From: a virus
Virus record (IMG/VR): IMGVR_UViG_3300021091_000014
Span: 1 to 64,000 of that record
Length of the DNA: 64,000 bases
Direction: 5' to 3' (one strand)
The position numbers and the translations under genes were made by a program. Of this stretch, positions 19,912-28,955 are shown piece by piece. The notes beneath the pieces are model-generated. The model saw nothing but the letters and a program-made list of their open reading frames with translations. It was not told where the DNA came from and did not search any database. Numbering within the stretch: the first letter of the stretch is position 1; each line of letters begins with the position of its first letter.

Positions 19912-21104
19912 TGCTTACACTTAAATTTTTCTTAACGGAGGCAGTGTCGGATGAATCAAAGCTTACCCATCTCGAGCATGCCGAAGATCATGTCATTAAT
20001 GCCGGGGATAAAGGCTTGGCCCATGCATATCATAATCTTCAAGATACACACGATGTGCTTAAAGGTAAAAAAACTAAAACAACTATTACTACAAAGTACG
20101 ACGGGTCTCCTTCTATTGTATGGGGCTATCATCCTGAAAATAAAAAATTCTTTGTTGGAACAAAGTCTGTTTTTAATAAAGAACCTAAGATTAATCATAC
20201 CTCAGAAGATATAGATCGTAATCATGGACATACTCCTGGATTGGCTGAAAAATTAAAACACGCACTAAAACACCTACCTAAAATTACACCTAAAGGAAAA
20301 GTCTTTCAAGGCGATTTAATGCATTCAGGTGTTAAATCTAAAACAAACCCTCATGGTGATGTTGAAAGTAAAGACGGTAAATTTCATTTTAAACCTAACA
20401 CTATTACATACTCTTCAAAACACGATACTGAAGAAGGTAAAAAAATATCTAAGTCAAAGATAGGAATAGTACCTCATACTGAGTACAAAGGTACTTCTCT
20501 TACTAATATGAAAGCGCATTATAACGCTGATACAACACAGTTAAACGATCATCCCGATGTTCACATTATTCATCCCACGATTGATAGTAAGAAAATCAAG
20601 TACACACCTGAACAGCAGAAGAAATTTGAAACACACTTACACGCAGCCACTAATACTTTTAATTCCGCTCACAAAGATTTTCATAAGCCTGTCGAGTCTC
20701 ATATTGAACACTTAAAGACTTACATTAATAAAACAGTAAAGGATGGTTTAAAACCGTCGGTGGAGGGGTATCAATCTCACTTAAGAGATAAGTTTAATAA
20801 AGAGGCTTCCAAACTTAAGACGGAAAAAGGCAAATCCAAAAAGATAGCTGAATTAGATAAACATGTTAATCATGTAGAGCAAAATAAGGAACATTTTAAT
20901 TCTGCCCTTCAGATGCACAGTCATTTACAACAGGCAAAAGATGTACTTGTACATGCTATGTCGAGTCATCAAAAGTTTGATCATCATATTGGTGGTATCA
21001 AAACAAAACCAGAGGGCTTTGTTGCAGTAAGAAACAATAGACCTACTAAGTTAGTTGATAGAAAAGACTTTAGCCGAGCTAACTTTCTATCAAGGGAGAG
21101 ATAG
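19911..21104 (+). CDS. polynucleotide ligase-like adenylyltransferase (397 aa)
   Basis: Contains the covalent nucleotidyltransferase motif KYDGSPS near residue 64, a motif-III-like VFQGDLMHSG near 130, KIGIVPHTEY near 185 and a C-terminal PEGFVAVRNNRPTKLVD, as in ATP-dependent DNA/RNA ligases. Between residues 210 and 340 lies a long His/Lys-rich, helical insertion. Related proteins occur in T4-like marine phages as conserved hypotheticals (DUF6267, from memory). RNA or DNA end-joining is the inferred activity. TAATG overlap with the nuclease-like gene. Confidence 0.65.
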   Translation: MLTLKFFLTEAVSDESKLTHLEHAEDHVINAGDKGLAHAYHNLQDTHDVLKGKKTKTTITTKYDGSPSIVWGYHPENKKFFVGTKSVFNKEPKINHTSEDIDRNHGHTPGLAEKLKHALKHLPKITPKGKVFQGDLMHSGVKSKTNPHGDVESKDGKFHFKPNTITYSSKHDTEEGKKISKSKIGIVPHTEYKGTSLTNMKAHYNADTTQLNDHPDVHIIHPTIDSKKIKYTPEQQKKFETHLHAATNTFNSAHKDFHKPVESHIEHLKTYINKTVKDGLKPSVEGYQSHLRDKFNKEASKLKTEKGKSKKIAELDKHVNHVEQNKEHFNSALQMHSHLQQAKDVLVHAMSSHQKFDHHIGGIKTKPEGFVAVRNNRPTKLVDRKDFSRANFLSRER

Positions 21105-21110
21105 CGTAAT

Positions 21111-21118
21111 TATAAATA
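21111..21118 (+). promoter_or_regulatory. late-promoter box TATAAATA
   Basis: Exact T4 late -10 box, 45 bases before the gene at 21163. The leader contains a short GCAG..CTGC fold and TTGAGGAAAAT as ribosome site. Confidence 0.6.
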
Positions 21119-21162
21119 TCTTTATTCGCAGTTAGGCTTCGGTAAACCTGCTTGAGGAAAAT

Positions 21163-22770
21163 ATGGAAAAAAAGAAAAAATCCCTAAAGGATTACGTAAA
21201 GGGAAAAACTGTTTCTGGACAACAGCCAAATATAGTTAATTTAAATCCAGAAATAGAAATAAAAAGAATAGAAGAATCCAAAGATAGTACTGCTGTTTTT
21301 GCCTTTGGTCGTTTTAATCCTCCGACAATTGGTCATGAAAAGTTAATTCATAAGGTACATCAAGTAGCGCATGAGCATGGAGGGCAAGCTCATGTTATAG
21401 CTTCCCATTCCCAGGGTACTGCTAAAGACCCGCTCCCGCAAAATAAAAAAATAGAGTACTTAAAAAAAGTAGCTCCAGAAGGAGTACATGTTTCTGGATC
21501 TAATAAAGAAAATCCTAGTTTTTTAGCCGCTGCAAAAAAATTGCATGATTCTGGTCATAAACATCTTGTAATGGTAGCGGGATCTGATCGCGTTAAAGAC
21601 TATGAAGAAAAGCTTAATGCTTATAATGGCCGTGAAGGTCATTATAAGTTTAAAACAATAAAAGTTGTTTCCGCTGGAAGTAGAGACCCAGATGCTGAAG
21701 GAGTAGAAGGGATGTCTGGAACAAAAATAAGATCGCATGCTCGTGCAGGTGAGCACAAACAATTTAAAGCAGGATTACCAAAAGCACTTCATCCTCATTC
21801 AAAAGAAATTGCTGATACAATACGTTCAGTTAGTGAAGATGTTGAACTGAAAGAGGCCGTACTTACTATTGCTCAAAGACGTAAACGCGCTATAAATTTA
21901 AAACGTAGAGAGCCAAGAATCCAAAGAGCAAGAATTCTTGCTCTTAAACGGTTTGCAAGCGAAAAAGCTTTGAGAAGAAGATCTAGAAATCTTGCTAGAG
22001 AATTAGCAAGAGTAAGATTTGCTGGTAAGCGAGGTGGTGCTTATAAAGATCTTTCTCCTTCGGATAAAATTGCTGTGGACAGACAGATACAAGGCAAAGA
22101 CAAATTAATCAAAGCATTAGCGGCAAGACTTTATCAACGAGTACGTAAGCGTGAAATGGCTAGAATTTCCAGAGTGAGATCTGGAATAAAAAGACCTGTT
22201 GGCAAACAAAAAACAGGAATGATTGCATCAACATTTACTCCAGAATTTAAACGAGATCTTTTTGAATCCATGTTTAATACAATAGTTTGTGAAAAATATA
22301 ATATAAACGAAAAGCAACTTTTCTCTTTACAGAAAAAAGCAAATGAATCTAATCTTTCTTTATTTTCTATACTAGATAAATTTAAAGAAAGTATGAATAG
22401 TAATAATGAGAGTGATAAACATACTGCTGAACAACTCGCTTATAATAAAATAAATTCGTTAGTAGCTGAAATTAAAAAAAGAGGTCTATGGGCTAACATT
22501 CATGCAAAGAGAGCTCGCATCAAAGCAGGATCAGGCGAGAGTATGCGAAAACCAGGATCTAAAGGAGCGCCTTCCAAACAAGACTTTATTGACGCTCAAG
22601 AAAACTTTATGGATGGTAAAAACGCTCAAGATAAGGGCGATATGGCAAGACATGGCCTCAAAGGTATGTCTATTGCCCGGCTTAAAAAAGTCAGATCTTC
22701 TGATACAGCGTCGCCGAGAAAGAAACAACTTGCCCACTGGTTTATTAATATGCACAAAGGAAAGAATTAA
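21163..22770 (+). CDS. nucleotidyltransferase-domain protein with basic virion-type C-terminus (535 aa)
   Basis: Residues 42-220 are a HxGH-type nucleotidyltransferase: FGRFNPPTIGH near residue 47 (ATP site) and MSGTKIRSHA near 184 (the ISxTxxR element), as in NMN adenylyltransferases. Residues 230-345 are extremely Arg/Lys-rich. The last 90 residues (GLWANIHAKRARIKAGSGE, ARHGLKGMS, SDTASPRKKQLAHW) match a conserved domain of T4-like cyanophage proteins. The fusion suggests a virion- or DNA-associated protein with an enzyme head; NMN adenylylation is possible but unproven. Confidence 0.7.
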   Translation: MEKKKKSLKDYVKGKTVSGQQPNIVNLNPEIEIKRIEESKDSTAVFAFGRFNPPTIGHEKLIHKVHQVAHEHGGQAHVIASHSQGTAKDPLPQNKKIEYLKKVAPEGVHVSGSNKENPSFLAAAKKLHDSGHKHLVMVAGSDRVKDYEEKLNAYNGREGHYKFKTIKVVSAGSRDPDAEGVEGMSGTKIRSHARAGEHKQFKAGLPKALHPHSKEIADTIRSVSEDVELKEAVLTIAQRRKRAINLKRREPRIQRARILALKRFASEKALRRRSRNLARELARVRFAGKRGGAYKDLSPSDKIAVDRQIQGKDKLIKALAARLYQRVRKREMARISRVRSGIKRPVGKQKTGMIASTFTPEFKRDLFESMFNTIVCEKYNINEKQLFSLQKKANESNLSLFSILDKFKESMNSNNESDKHTAEQLAYNKINSLVAEIKKRGLWANIHAKRARIKAGSGESMRKPGSKGAPSKQDFIDAQENFMDGKNAQDKGDMARHGLKGMSIARLKKVRSSDTASPRKKQLAHWFINMHKGKN

Positions 22771-23036
22771 TGTTTACCTTCAAGCAATACATTTTAGAGG
22801 CCGAGCATCAAGGAAAAACCGTTCAGCTTAACAAGCCAATGGCCGGTGACGTTAAGAAGTCCAAAGTGTATGTCAAAGGACCTTCTGGTAATGTCGTTAA
22901 AGTAAACTTCGGCGATAAGAATATGACTATTAAAAAACATATACCAGCTAGACGCAGAAGTTTTAGAGCAAGACATAATTGTGATAATCCCGGTCCAAAG
23001 TGGAAGGCGAGATACTGGAGTTGTAAAGCATGGTAA
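22770..23036 (+). CDS. conserved phage protein, C-terminal RARHNCDNPGPKWKARYWSC (88 aa)
   Basis: The C-terminal half contains a highly conserved phage module: a basic PARRRSFRARHNC followed by a second Cys near the end, with a fixed aromatic pattern (DUF5872-like, from memory). TAATG overlap with the gene before. Probably a small metal- or nucleic-acid-binding virion protein. Confidence 0.65.
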   Translation: MFTFKQYILEAEHQGKTVQLNKPMAGDVKKSKVYVKGPSGNVVKVNFGDKNMTIKKHIPARRRSFRARHNCDNPGPKWKARYWSCKAW

Positions 23037-23452
23037 ATAAGTTTAAACAGTTCATTATTGAACAAGAAACAAAGTGCCCTATTGCTACAATGGACTTGCA
23101 TGTTAATGTTGAAAATAGACAGCATGCTATTGATGAGTATGGATACGGTCCAATGAGCCCTATGGAAGATAATGAAGAGTTTTGGCAAGAAAAAGCTGAC
23201 ATGTGGGGTGTGGATACAAAGATGGCGAAAACATCTTTATGTGAAAATTGTGCTGCGTTTAACATCTCTGATCAAATGCGTGCCTGTATAGAGAAAGGCA
23301 TCAATCAAGGTATAAAGGGAACTAATGCAATGTCTGTTATTGAAAAAGCTGACCTAGGATATTGTGAAATACTACACTTTAAATGTGCCGGTACTAGAAC
23401 TTGTGATCTATGGCTAACAAACGGTCCGTTAGATAATGAGGATATTTTATAA
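23030..23452 (+). CDS. conserved cysteine-rich phage protein (140 aa)
   Basis: Cysteines occur as CENCAAF near residue 71, MRACIEKG near 86, GYCEILHFKC near 114 and TCDLW near 126; this spacing could hold a metal or Fe-S centre. Conserved in T4-like marine phages as an uncharacterised, possibly virion-linked protein. Overlaps the gene before it by seven bases and is TAATG-coupled to the Dps-like gene. Confidence 0.6.
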   Translation: MVNKFKQFIIEQETKCPIATMDLHVNVENRQHAIDEYGYGPMSPMEDNEEFWQEKADMWGVDTKMAKTSLCENCAAFNISDQMRACIEKGINQGIKGTNAMSVIEKADLGYCEILHFKCAGTRTCDLWLTNGPLDNEDIL

Positions 23453-23892
23453 TGGAAGAATTAGTACAATTAATGCGCAAAATATTATCTAATAGTTTTG
23501 TGTTTTACGTTAAAGCTCAAAACTATCATTGGAACGTAGAGGGTAGAAATTTTCCTCAGTACCATGACTTCTTTGGAAACTTATATCAGGAGGTTTATTC
23601 CTCTATTGATTCTACCGCCGAGCACATCCGCGCACTAAATGATTACGCTCCAGGGTCGTTAAAAAGATTTAATGAACTTACCGATCTTTCTGAAGAGGTA
23701 GTTATACCGCCTCTTACTGCAATGCTACAAAATTTAATTGGTGATAATGAAATAATATTAACACGTTTAATTGCTGCATATAAGTTGGCAGAAAGTTCAG
23801 ATAGAATAGGATTAGCTAATTTTTTATCTCATAGAATTGAACAGCATAGAAAACATGCCTGGATGCTTAGCGCAAGTATAAAAGAGGTTTAA
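23452..23892 (+). CDS. dps: Dps-like ferritin-family protein (146 aa)
   Basis: A four-helix ferritin-like fold: KAQNYHWNVEG near residue 22, FPQYHDFFGNLYQEVYSSIDSTAEHIR near 34-60, reproducing the inter-subunit ferroxidase ligands H, H, D, E of Dps. The typical DNA-binding Lys tail is absent. Dps proteins oxidise and store iron and protect DNA from peroxide. In the phage it could guard DNA or bind iron; its position among virion-type genes makes packaging with the particle possible. Confidence 0.8.
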   Translation: MEELVQLMRKILSNSFVFYVKAQNYHWNVEGRNFPQYHDFFGNLYQEVYSSIDSTAEHIRALNDYAPGSLKRFNELTDLSEEVVIPPLTAMLQNLIGDNEIILTRLIAAYKLAESSDRIGLANFLSHRIEQHRKHAWMLSASIKEV

Positions 23893-23905
23893 GTTAAATA
23901 CACAT

Positions 23906-24568
23906 ATGAAAAAATATAAAAGCTTTCTCACATCCATGAAAGAAGTTTACTCAAACGAGAGTAAGGGTAACTACCGCTCTTTAAATACAGAGGCTAAAGC
24001 TGTTCTATTGAGAAAAGCTGAAACTGGCGTTGGGCAGCAGCCAGAAAAGCTTACTACAGGGTTAGCTACAAAACCAATATCAAATGCTGTAGAAGTAGAT
24101 CCTTCTGATCAGGTAGTAGCCGGTTCGTACAGAACAAAACACTTTGAAATGAATCCTCAAGCACAATATCTTTTTGCAAATATTCCTAGAGATCCAAGAA
24201 TGAATTATGGAATGTTAGAAAAAATGGCTGTTGAAATGGATCGACTTTTTGGAATTCACAAGAGAGCTGCTACTAATGAACACGCCACCGAACAAGAAAA
24301 AGCAGATGCAGAAGAAATTAGTCAAAAAATTTATCAAATGGCAAGAGGTTTAAACCTTCATAATAACGTTGGCTTTATAGATGATACCTTAAGATTGATT
24401 ACAGGGCTTGCAAAAAGAGGTGAGACCGTTCCAGCTGATCAGCCGAGAAAAGGTATGCCAGTGGTAATGACTAAAGAGCGCCCGGATAAAGATGTAGACA
24501 ATACGTTTTTTGCTTCATCAAGAGCAAGCAAAGCCCATACAAAATTAAAAATTATTGATAATGATTAA
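23906..24568 (+). CDS. hypothetical virion-region protein (220 aa)
   Basis: Soluble, helical in residues 85-150, disordered termini. Located between the Dps-like gene and a prohead-core-like gene, so a structural role is likely. No motif or family recognised. Confidence 0.55.
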   Translation: MKKYKSFLTSMKEVYSNESKGNYRSLNTEAKAVLLRKAETGVGQQPEKLTTGLATKPISNAVEVDPSDQVVAGSYRTKHFEMNPQAQYLFANIPRDPRMNYGMLEKMAVEMDRLFGIHKRAATNEHATEQEKADAEEISQKIYQMARGLNLHNNVGFIDDTLRLITGLAKRGETVPADQPRKGMPVVMTKERPDKDVDNTFFASSRASKAHTKLKIIDND

Positions 24569-24585
24569 TTAACAGGAGAAAAAAA

Positions 24586-25497
24586 ATGTTATACAAAAGT
24601 CCTAAATCTGTTCTTGATTCTATTGCAAAATTAATTGCAGAAGATAGAGAAAAATTTGCTGAAGAGCGCGACTCTTTAGAGTCAAAGCTTCAGTTAGAAG
24701 CAATGAAAAAGATGAAGTTTGAGTATGTTGTTCCAGAAGATATTGAAAAGGAAGGGGTTGCTCATTTTATAGGTGCTGCTGCGGCTGCTCACAAAGCCGG
24801 TCAAAAGAAATTTTCTTTTGGTGGAAAAAAATACCCTGTTAAAATTAAACCTTCTGTAGCCCATACTGTTACAAAAGAAGAGATGGAAAACAAAAAAGAG
24901 AAGAAAGAGAAGCATGAGAAGGAGAACGAGGTAGAAGAAAATACCGACACTCCAGGAAACTCTACTCATCAATGCGCCGTACATGTTAAGCATGAGCAGT
25001 TTGGTGAGGGCAAAACTCTTTTTAGTCAACATGCTACTCCAGCAGAAGATGGAACAATTGCATGGTATGATGTAATGTTTGAGCATGGGATAGAAAAGGA
25101 AGTTAAAACTTCTGACTTAGAAATTGTTATTTCAGAAAGCCATGGCAATCATAAAAAAAAGATGAAAGAGGAGACCGAACTTGAAGAGGGGCGCGGTCGT
25201 CCTCGTAAAAGTCCTGCCCCAGCAAAAAAATCATCTGAAGATGATGATGAATATGGTCCAGATACTGGGCCAGAGCCAGATCAGAATATTGTAAATCATT
25301 TAAAGAAAGCTGTTGATACAAGTGGTACTCACGATGTAAAATTTGCTGATGGATCATCGCATAAAGTGCTGTCCCATGTTGCCCACAAAGTGCTGGGTGC
25401 AATGGGTAAACTTAAACCAGCCGATAGGTTAGAAATTCAGAAGCATATAGGTGCTTCTCACAAAAACCTGATGGACGTTCATAGGATGATAAAGTAA
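24586..25497 (+). CDS. prohead-core/scaffold-like protein with AT-hook motif (303 aa)
   Basis: Very charged. Order: N-terminal helix, VAHFIGAAAAAHKAGQKKF near residue 60, a long K/E coiled stretch (98-118), an AT-hook-like GRGRPRKS near 202, an acidic patch, then KFADGSSHKVLSHVAHKVLG near 255, a module I know from cyanophage structural proteins. Strong AGGAG. A DNA-contacting head or core protein is the best guess. Confidence 0.55.
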   Translation: MLYKSPKSVLDSIAKLIAEDREKFAEERDSLESKLQLEAMKKMKFEYVVPEDIEKEGVAHFIGAAAAAHKAGQKKFSFGGKKYPVKIKPSVAHTVTKEEMENKKEKKEKHEKENEVEENTDTPGNSTHQCAVHVKHEQFGEGKTLFSQHATPAEDGTIAWYDVMFEHGIEKEVKTSDLEIVISESHGNHKKKMKEETELEEGRGRPRKSPAPAKKSSEDDDEYGPDTGPEPDQNIVNHLKKAVDTSGTHDVKFADGSSHKVLSHVAHKVLGAMGKLKPADRLEIQKHIGASHKNLMDVHRMIK

Positions 25498-25730
25498 TGG
25501 CACTTCATCTTAACACTCTTGTTGTGGGTGGTAATACCGCCTTTGAAAAACCAAAAGAAGTTGCTGCCCCAAAACCATTAACTTCTGCAAGAGAGATGAG
25601 ACAAGTTTTTAATGTGCAACCAGACCCTATAGCAGCAATTAAAGAACCATCGATTGTTGTTGACGGTAAGGTAAAAAAGATAAGCAAAAAATCAGCCTTT
25701 CTTTTAGATATGCTTTCTCTAGACGACTAA
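25497..25730 (+). CDS. hypothetical protein (77 aa)
   Basis: TAATG-coupled to the gene before. Alanine/proline-rich N-terminal half and a basic C-terminus (VKKISKKSAFLLDMLSLDD). Probably a small virion component by position. Its stop overlaps a late-promoter-like box. Confidence 0.55.
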   Translation: MALHLNTLVVGGNTAFEKPKEVAAPKPLTSAREMRQVFNVQPDPIAAIKEPSIVVDGKVKKISKKSAFLLDMLSLDD

Positions 25731-25736
25731 TAAATA
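25729..25736 (+). promoter_or_regulatory. late-promoter-like box AATAAATA
   Basis: One change from TATAAATA, 30 bases before the ATG at 25766, whose ribosome site is AAAGGAG. Confidence 0.4.
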
Positions 25737-25765
25737 ACTATAACCAAAAAAAGGAGAACTATAAA

Positions 25766-26092
25766 ATGCCATTATGGGGAAAAACAGACGCTGCGTCAAA
25801 TAGCGTAATTTACGCTCCAGCGCAGTTTAACAAAACACCTAACACAGCTAACCGTGATGCATTGTATGGAAATACAACTGCTAACGGCTATGGAACCGGA
25901 GAAACTATCGGTATGTATGGAGTAGATACAACCGAAATGTCGGTTGGTTCCGGCGGTGTTACTCACGCCGGCTGGGTTATTAGAAAAGAAGGCTCCGGTG
26001 GTCGTGCTGGCCGTGTTCAGTACGAAACATTAGTTGCAATGGGCTCTATGACTTCTGACGGATCGGACGATACAGTATTTCCAGATAGTTGA
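25766..26092 (+). CDS. conserved small virion-type protein (108 aa)
   Basis: Gly/Thr/Asn-rich beta protein with THAGWVIRKEGSGGRAGRV and YETLVAMGSM near its end, a pattern familiar from small structural proteins of T4-like cyanophages, often encoded by fibre genes. Strong leader with AAAGGAG; likely abundant. Exact role unknown. Confidence 0.65.
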   Translation: MPLWGKTDAASNSVIYAPAQFNKTPNTANRDALYGNTTANGYGTGETIGMYGVDTTEMSVGSGGVTHAGWVIRKEGSGGRAGRVQYETLVAMGSMTSDGSDDTVFPDS

Positions 26093-26099
26093 TCAATAA

Positions 26100-27626
26100 A
26101 TGGCAGAACGTTCTAAGAAAATATCTGAATTAACAAGTCTATCGGCAGCTACTGCCGATGACTTGATGGTTATTGTTAATCAACCTAATACAGCAAACGC
26201 TACTACTCTAAAAATAAGCGTTGGTAATTTTTTTGCCAACGTACAGTCCAACGCTGTTTTTAGACAAAACGTAACTGTTAACGGGTCATTTACTGTTGCT
26301 AACAATTTTAACTTATCTTCTTTAACGGTAGGTTCTAGTTCTGTTAACACATTCGTTAACTCAACAATAATTGCAATTGGTACAGCATTCGTTAACACTC
26401 AGGTTAATTCGACAAGTATTAGAACGTTAGATGCTATTGTTACTGGTACAACTACAACTGGTAATACAACTATAGTAGGATACGCAAACGTAGCAGGTAC
26501 TCTCTCCGGAGGCAATACAACAGTATCCGGAATACTAACGGTAGGGGGCAGATCAAATCTTGCAAATACTGTTATTGTTGGTACAGCTAATATTGCTTCA
26601 GATTTAAGAGTAGGGTCAAATGTTTTAATTGCACCTACCTATTTGAATATTGGTAACAGTTCAGTAAATGCTTCTGTTAACTCAACAGGATTTTTTATTG
26701 ATGGAGTATCGGTTACTATCGGCGGTGGCGGCATTAAAGGTGACAAAGGCGAGGTTGGAGATAAAGGATCTACAGGAGCCGGTGACAAGGGACAAAAAGG
26801 CGAACTCGGACCTCAAGGAGATAAAGGTAATCAAGGCGATAAAGGTGATGTAGGGCCTGCCGGATCTAAAGGTGATAAAGGAGAGGTTGGCTCAACTGGT
26901 ACAACTGGCGCTACGGGCTCTAAAGGTGATAAAGGAGATAATGGTTCTAAAGGAGATACTGGTTCAACTGGTACAACTGGATCTAAAGGCGATAAAGGTG
27001 ATACTGGCTCAACTGGTACAACTGGCTCAAAAGGTGATAAAGGTGATACTGGATCCAAAGGTGACACAGGATCTAAAGGTGATAAGGGAGATAAAGGTGA
27101 TAAGGGAGACAAAGGTAACAAGGGCGAGCGTGTAGCTAATGCTACCTACAGTGACGCTAATAATACTACCGTATTTACTAATAGTGATACCTCTACATTC
27201 TCTATCAATGGTATTAAAGGTCAAAAAGGTGAGGTAGGGGCGCTTACAACTGCTAATGGTAGTAACATTGTAGTTGAAACTGAAGTAGTGTTAGAAAATC
27301 TAGCAGTTAGAATATTTAATGGTGGTGGTGCTAATAATAGAGTAGAGATAAAAGCAAACACATCAACGTTTACCGGTATTGCCGAAACAACGGTCCTTGC
27401 ATCAGGTGACTCTGTAGCTCATTATTCAGGTATTGCAGGTACTTCCGGTGCATCAAGCGTAACCGCAGCATCGTGGTTCTATCTTACACCTCAAGACCTT
27501 AATACAATTGGTGATACATCTATTAGTACTATCACTGATACAACTAACGGAAGAATGTATAGATTAACAGCTCAGTTAACCTCAACAGCTGGCAACTCAA
27601 TGATAGTGATTGAAAAATTAATTTAA
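26100..27626 (+). CDS. collagen-like tail fibre protein (508 aa)
   Basis: Residues 1-210: beta-rich stem with repeated N-S-T-V units (VGSSSVNTFVNST). Residues about 211-342: collagen-like Gly-X-Y repeats dominated by GDKG, GSKG and GTTG, forming a trimeric rod. Residues 345-508: a globular head with Thr/Ser/Asn-rich strands. This stem-rod-head order is typical of phage fibres. Related in layout to the 887-residue fibre at 31073. The nearly exact repeats invite recombination and length variation. Confidence 0.85.
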   Translation: MAERSKKISELTSLSAATADDLMVIVNQPNTANATTLKISVGNFFANVQSNAVFRQNVTVNGSFTVANNFNLSSLTVGSSSVNTFVNSTIIAIGTAFVNTQVNSTSIRTLDAIVTGTTTTGNTTIVGYANVAGTLSGGNTTVSGILTVGGRSNLANTVIVGTANIASDLRVGSNVLIAPTYLNIGNSSVNASVNSTGFFIDGVSVTIGGGGIKGDKGEVGDKGSTGAGDKGQKGELGPQGDKGNQGDKGDVGPAGSKGDKGEVGSTGTTGATGSKGDKGDNGSKGDTGSTGTTGSKGDKGDTGSTGTTGSKGDKGDTGSKGDTGSKGDKGDKGDKGDKGNKGERVANATYSDANNTTVFTNSDTSTFSINGIKGQKGEVGALTTANGSNIVVETEVVLENLAVRIFNGGGANNRVEIKANTSTFTGIAETTVLASGDSVAHYSGIAGTSGASSVTAASWFYLTPQDLNTIGDTSISTITDTTNGRMYRLTAQLTSTAGNSMIVIEKLI

Positions 27627-27632
27627 GGTTTT

Positions 27633-28028
27633 ATGCACACTGAGCAACTTGATGAAACCAATTTTTTACTTTATGCTGCAAAACATTATGATAATCCATC
27701 CTGTTTTGATACGTTAGAGTTTTACGAAGATTTAAATAGGTTTAAGTACCTCAAAAGGCTTTTTAGTAGATATGATGAGACTAGTGAGCTTAAAGAAAGG
27801 CTTATTCTTAACCACATAATTGTTTTATACAATCTATTTGGAGTAGATGCAGCAACAAGAATGCTTTTCTTTAAGCTTAAAGGGTACTATCACTACTTAA
27901 AGCCTTTTTTAGTATTTTTAAATTATTGTCCAGAAAAAGTTACAGGCATAGGATTGGATAATAAGACAATTACCACCAGCGACATTTTAATGGATCCAAT
28001 AATTGTACAAACGTTAAGAAAAATATGA
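27633..28028 (+). CDS. conserved T4-like phage protein (131 aa)
   Basis: Helical, aromatic-rich protein (NHIIVLYNLFGVDAATRMLFFKL near residue 52), of a type seen as conserved hypothetical in T4-like cyanophages. Short ribosome site AGG. It overlaps the next gene by four bases. Possibly head- or tail-associated. Confidence 0.6.
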   Translation: MHTEQLDETNFLLYAAKHYDNPSCFDTLEFYEDLNRFKYLKRLFSRYDETSELKERLILNHIIVLYNLFGVDAATRMLFFKLKGYYHYLKPFLVFLNYCPEKVTGIGLDNKTITTSDILMDPIIVQTLRKI

Positions 28029-28489
28029 GTTCAATAGTAGATTTATTTTTAGTATATCAGTTTATTACTAGACTTGTGACTCCATTTGATCAATGGAGTG
28101 CGTACAAACTTGGCATTATTAATGACCAAGGCAAAGTTCTTAGAAAAAGAGCAACTCTTTCTACACCTGAAGAAAAAAAAGCATGGGGATATTTTGACAT
28201 ATTAGCGGCTAATATTAAAAAATTAATGGCCAAATTCCCCGGAGGTGACTCTAAGTTAATGTCGTATGCAGCTGCAGGACTACTACTAAAAGAACAAAAA
28301 AAACTAGAAGCAATGTCTGAAGAAGAGATTGAAGAGCTGGTTAATAAATTGATGTCTGAATTAGAAGAAGAGCCAGTCAATGTTGCCGGCGATGGCAAAA
28401 TAGCAGGTATTGGAGTTGGTAGTCAGGGTGAACCTCCCGGTAAGAACGCAGCGTTTAAAAAAATGATTAGAAGAAAGATGAGGGTATAA
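28025..28489 (+). CDS. conserved virion-region protein (154 aa)
   Basis: N-terminal helices (residues 1-30, TPFDQWSAYKLGIIN), a charged middle (EEEIEELVNKLM) and a Gly-rich tail (VAGDGKIAGIGVGSQGE) ending in a basic KKMIRRKMRV. The tail pattern occurs in cyanophage structural proteins. ATGA overlap with the preceding gene. Confidence 0.6.
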   Translation: MSSIVDLFLVYQFITRLVTPFDQWSAYKLGIINDQGKVLRKRATLSTPEEKKAWGYFDILAANIKKLMAKFPGGDSKLMSYAAAGLLLKEQKKLEAMSEEEIEELVNKLMSELEEEPVNVAGDGKIAGIGVGSQGEPPGKNAAFKKMIRRKMRV

Positions 28490-28490
28490 A

Positions 28491-28955
28491 ATGCAGCTTA
28501 CAGAAAATTTTTCATTAGCAGAAATGATCAAGAGTGAAACAGCTCTTCGCCAAGGTTTAGAAAACGTTCCCGGTGAAATTGAAATTCAAAACTTAAAGAT
28601 GTTATGTGAACAGGTGCTCCAGCCTTTACGCGATGCATATCAAAGAGGAATTAAAGTTAATTCTGGTTTTCGCCACCCTGACGTTAATGCCGCTGTAGGG
28701 GGCTCACGTACATCTGATCATTGTCGAGGTCAAGCAGCTGATATTGAAATTCCTGGAGTTGCAAATTACGATCTCGCAAAATACATTGCAGAATATTTTC
28801 AGTTTACTCAACTTATTTTAGAATTCTATACCCCTGGTATTCCTGACTCTGGATGGGTTCATGTCTCTTATGACCCTAGCAATCTCAAGCGTCAAGTTAT
28901 GACAGCAATGAGAGAGAATGGTAAAGTAGTTTATAAGCAAGGACTTATTGCCTGA
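28491..28955 (+). CDS. M15-family peptidase endolysin (154 aa)
   Basis: Peptidase M15_3-type (D-Ala-D-Ala carboxypeptidase-like) zinc enzyme: NSGFRHPDVNAAVGG near residue 57, SDHCRGQAADIEI near residue 75 (H and D zinc ligands) and WVHVSYD near residue 122 (third His). It would cut peptidoglycan peptides. No signal peptide, so it needs a holin or other export. Directly followed by the spanin pair, giving a lysis cassette among fibre genes. Confidence 0.85.
   Translation: MQLTENFSLAEMIKSETALRQGLENVPGEIEIQNLKMLCEQVLQPLRDAYQRGIKVNSGFRHPDVNAAVGGSRTSDHCRGQAADIEIPGVANYDLAKYIAEYFQFTQLILEFYTPGIPDSGWVHVSYDPSNLKRQVMTAMRENGKVVYKQGLIA

Noticed and set aside
26831-27121. Minus-strand frame of LSPLSPL-type repeats opposite the collagen-like region
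   Set aside because: It is the antisense of Gly-X-Y coding repeats; similar shadows occur at 31741, 32488 and 32854. No ribosome site or independent signal.
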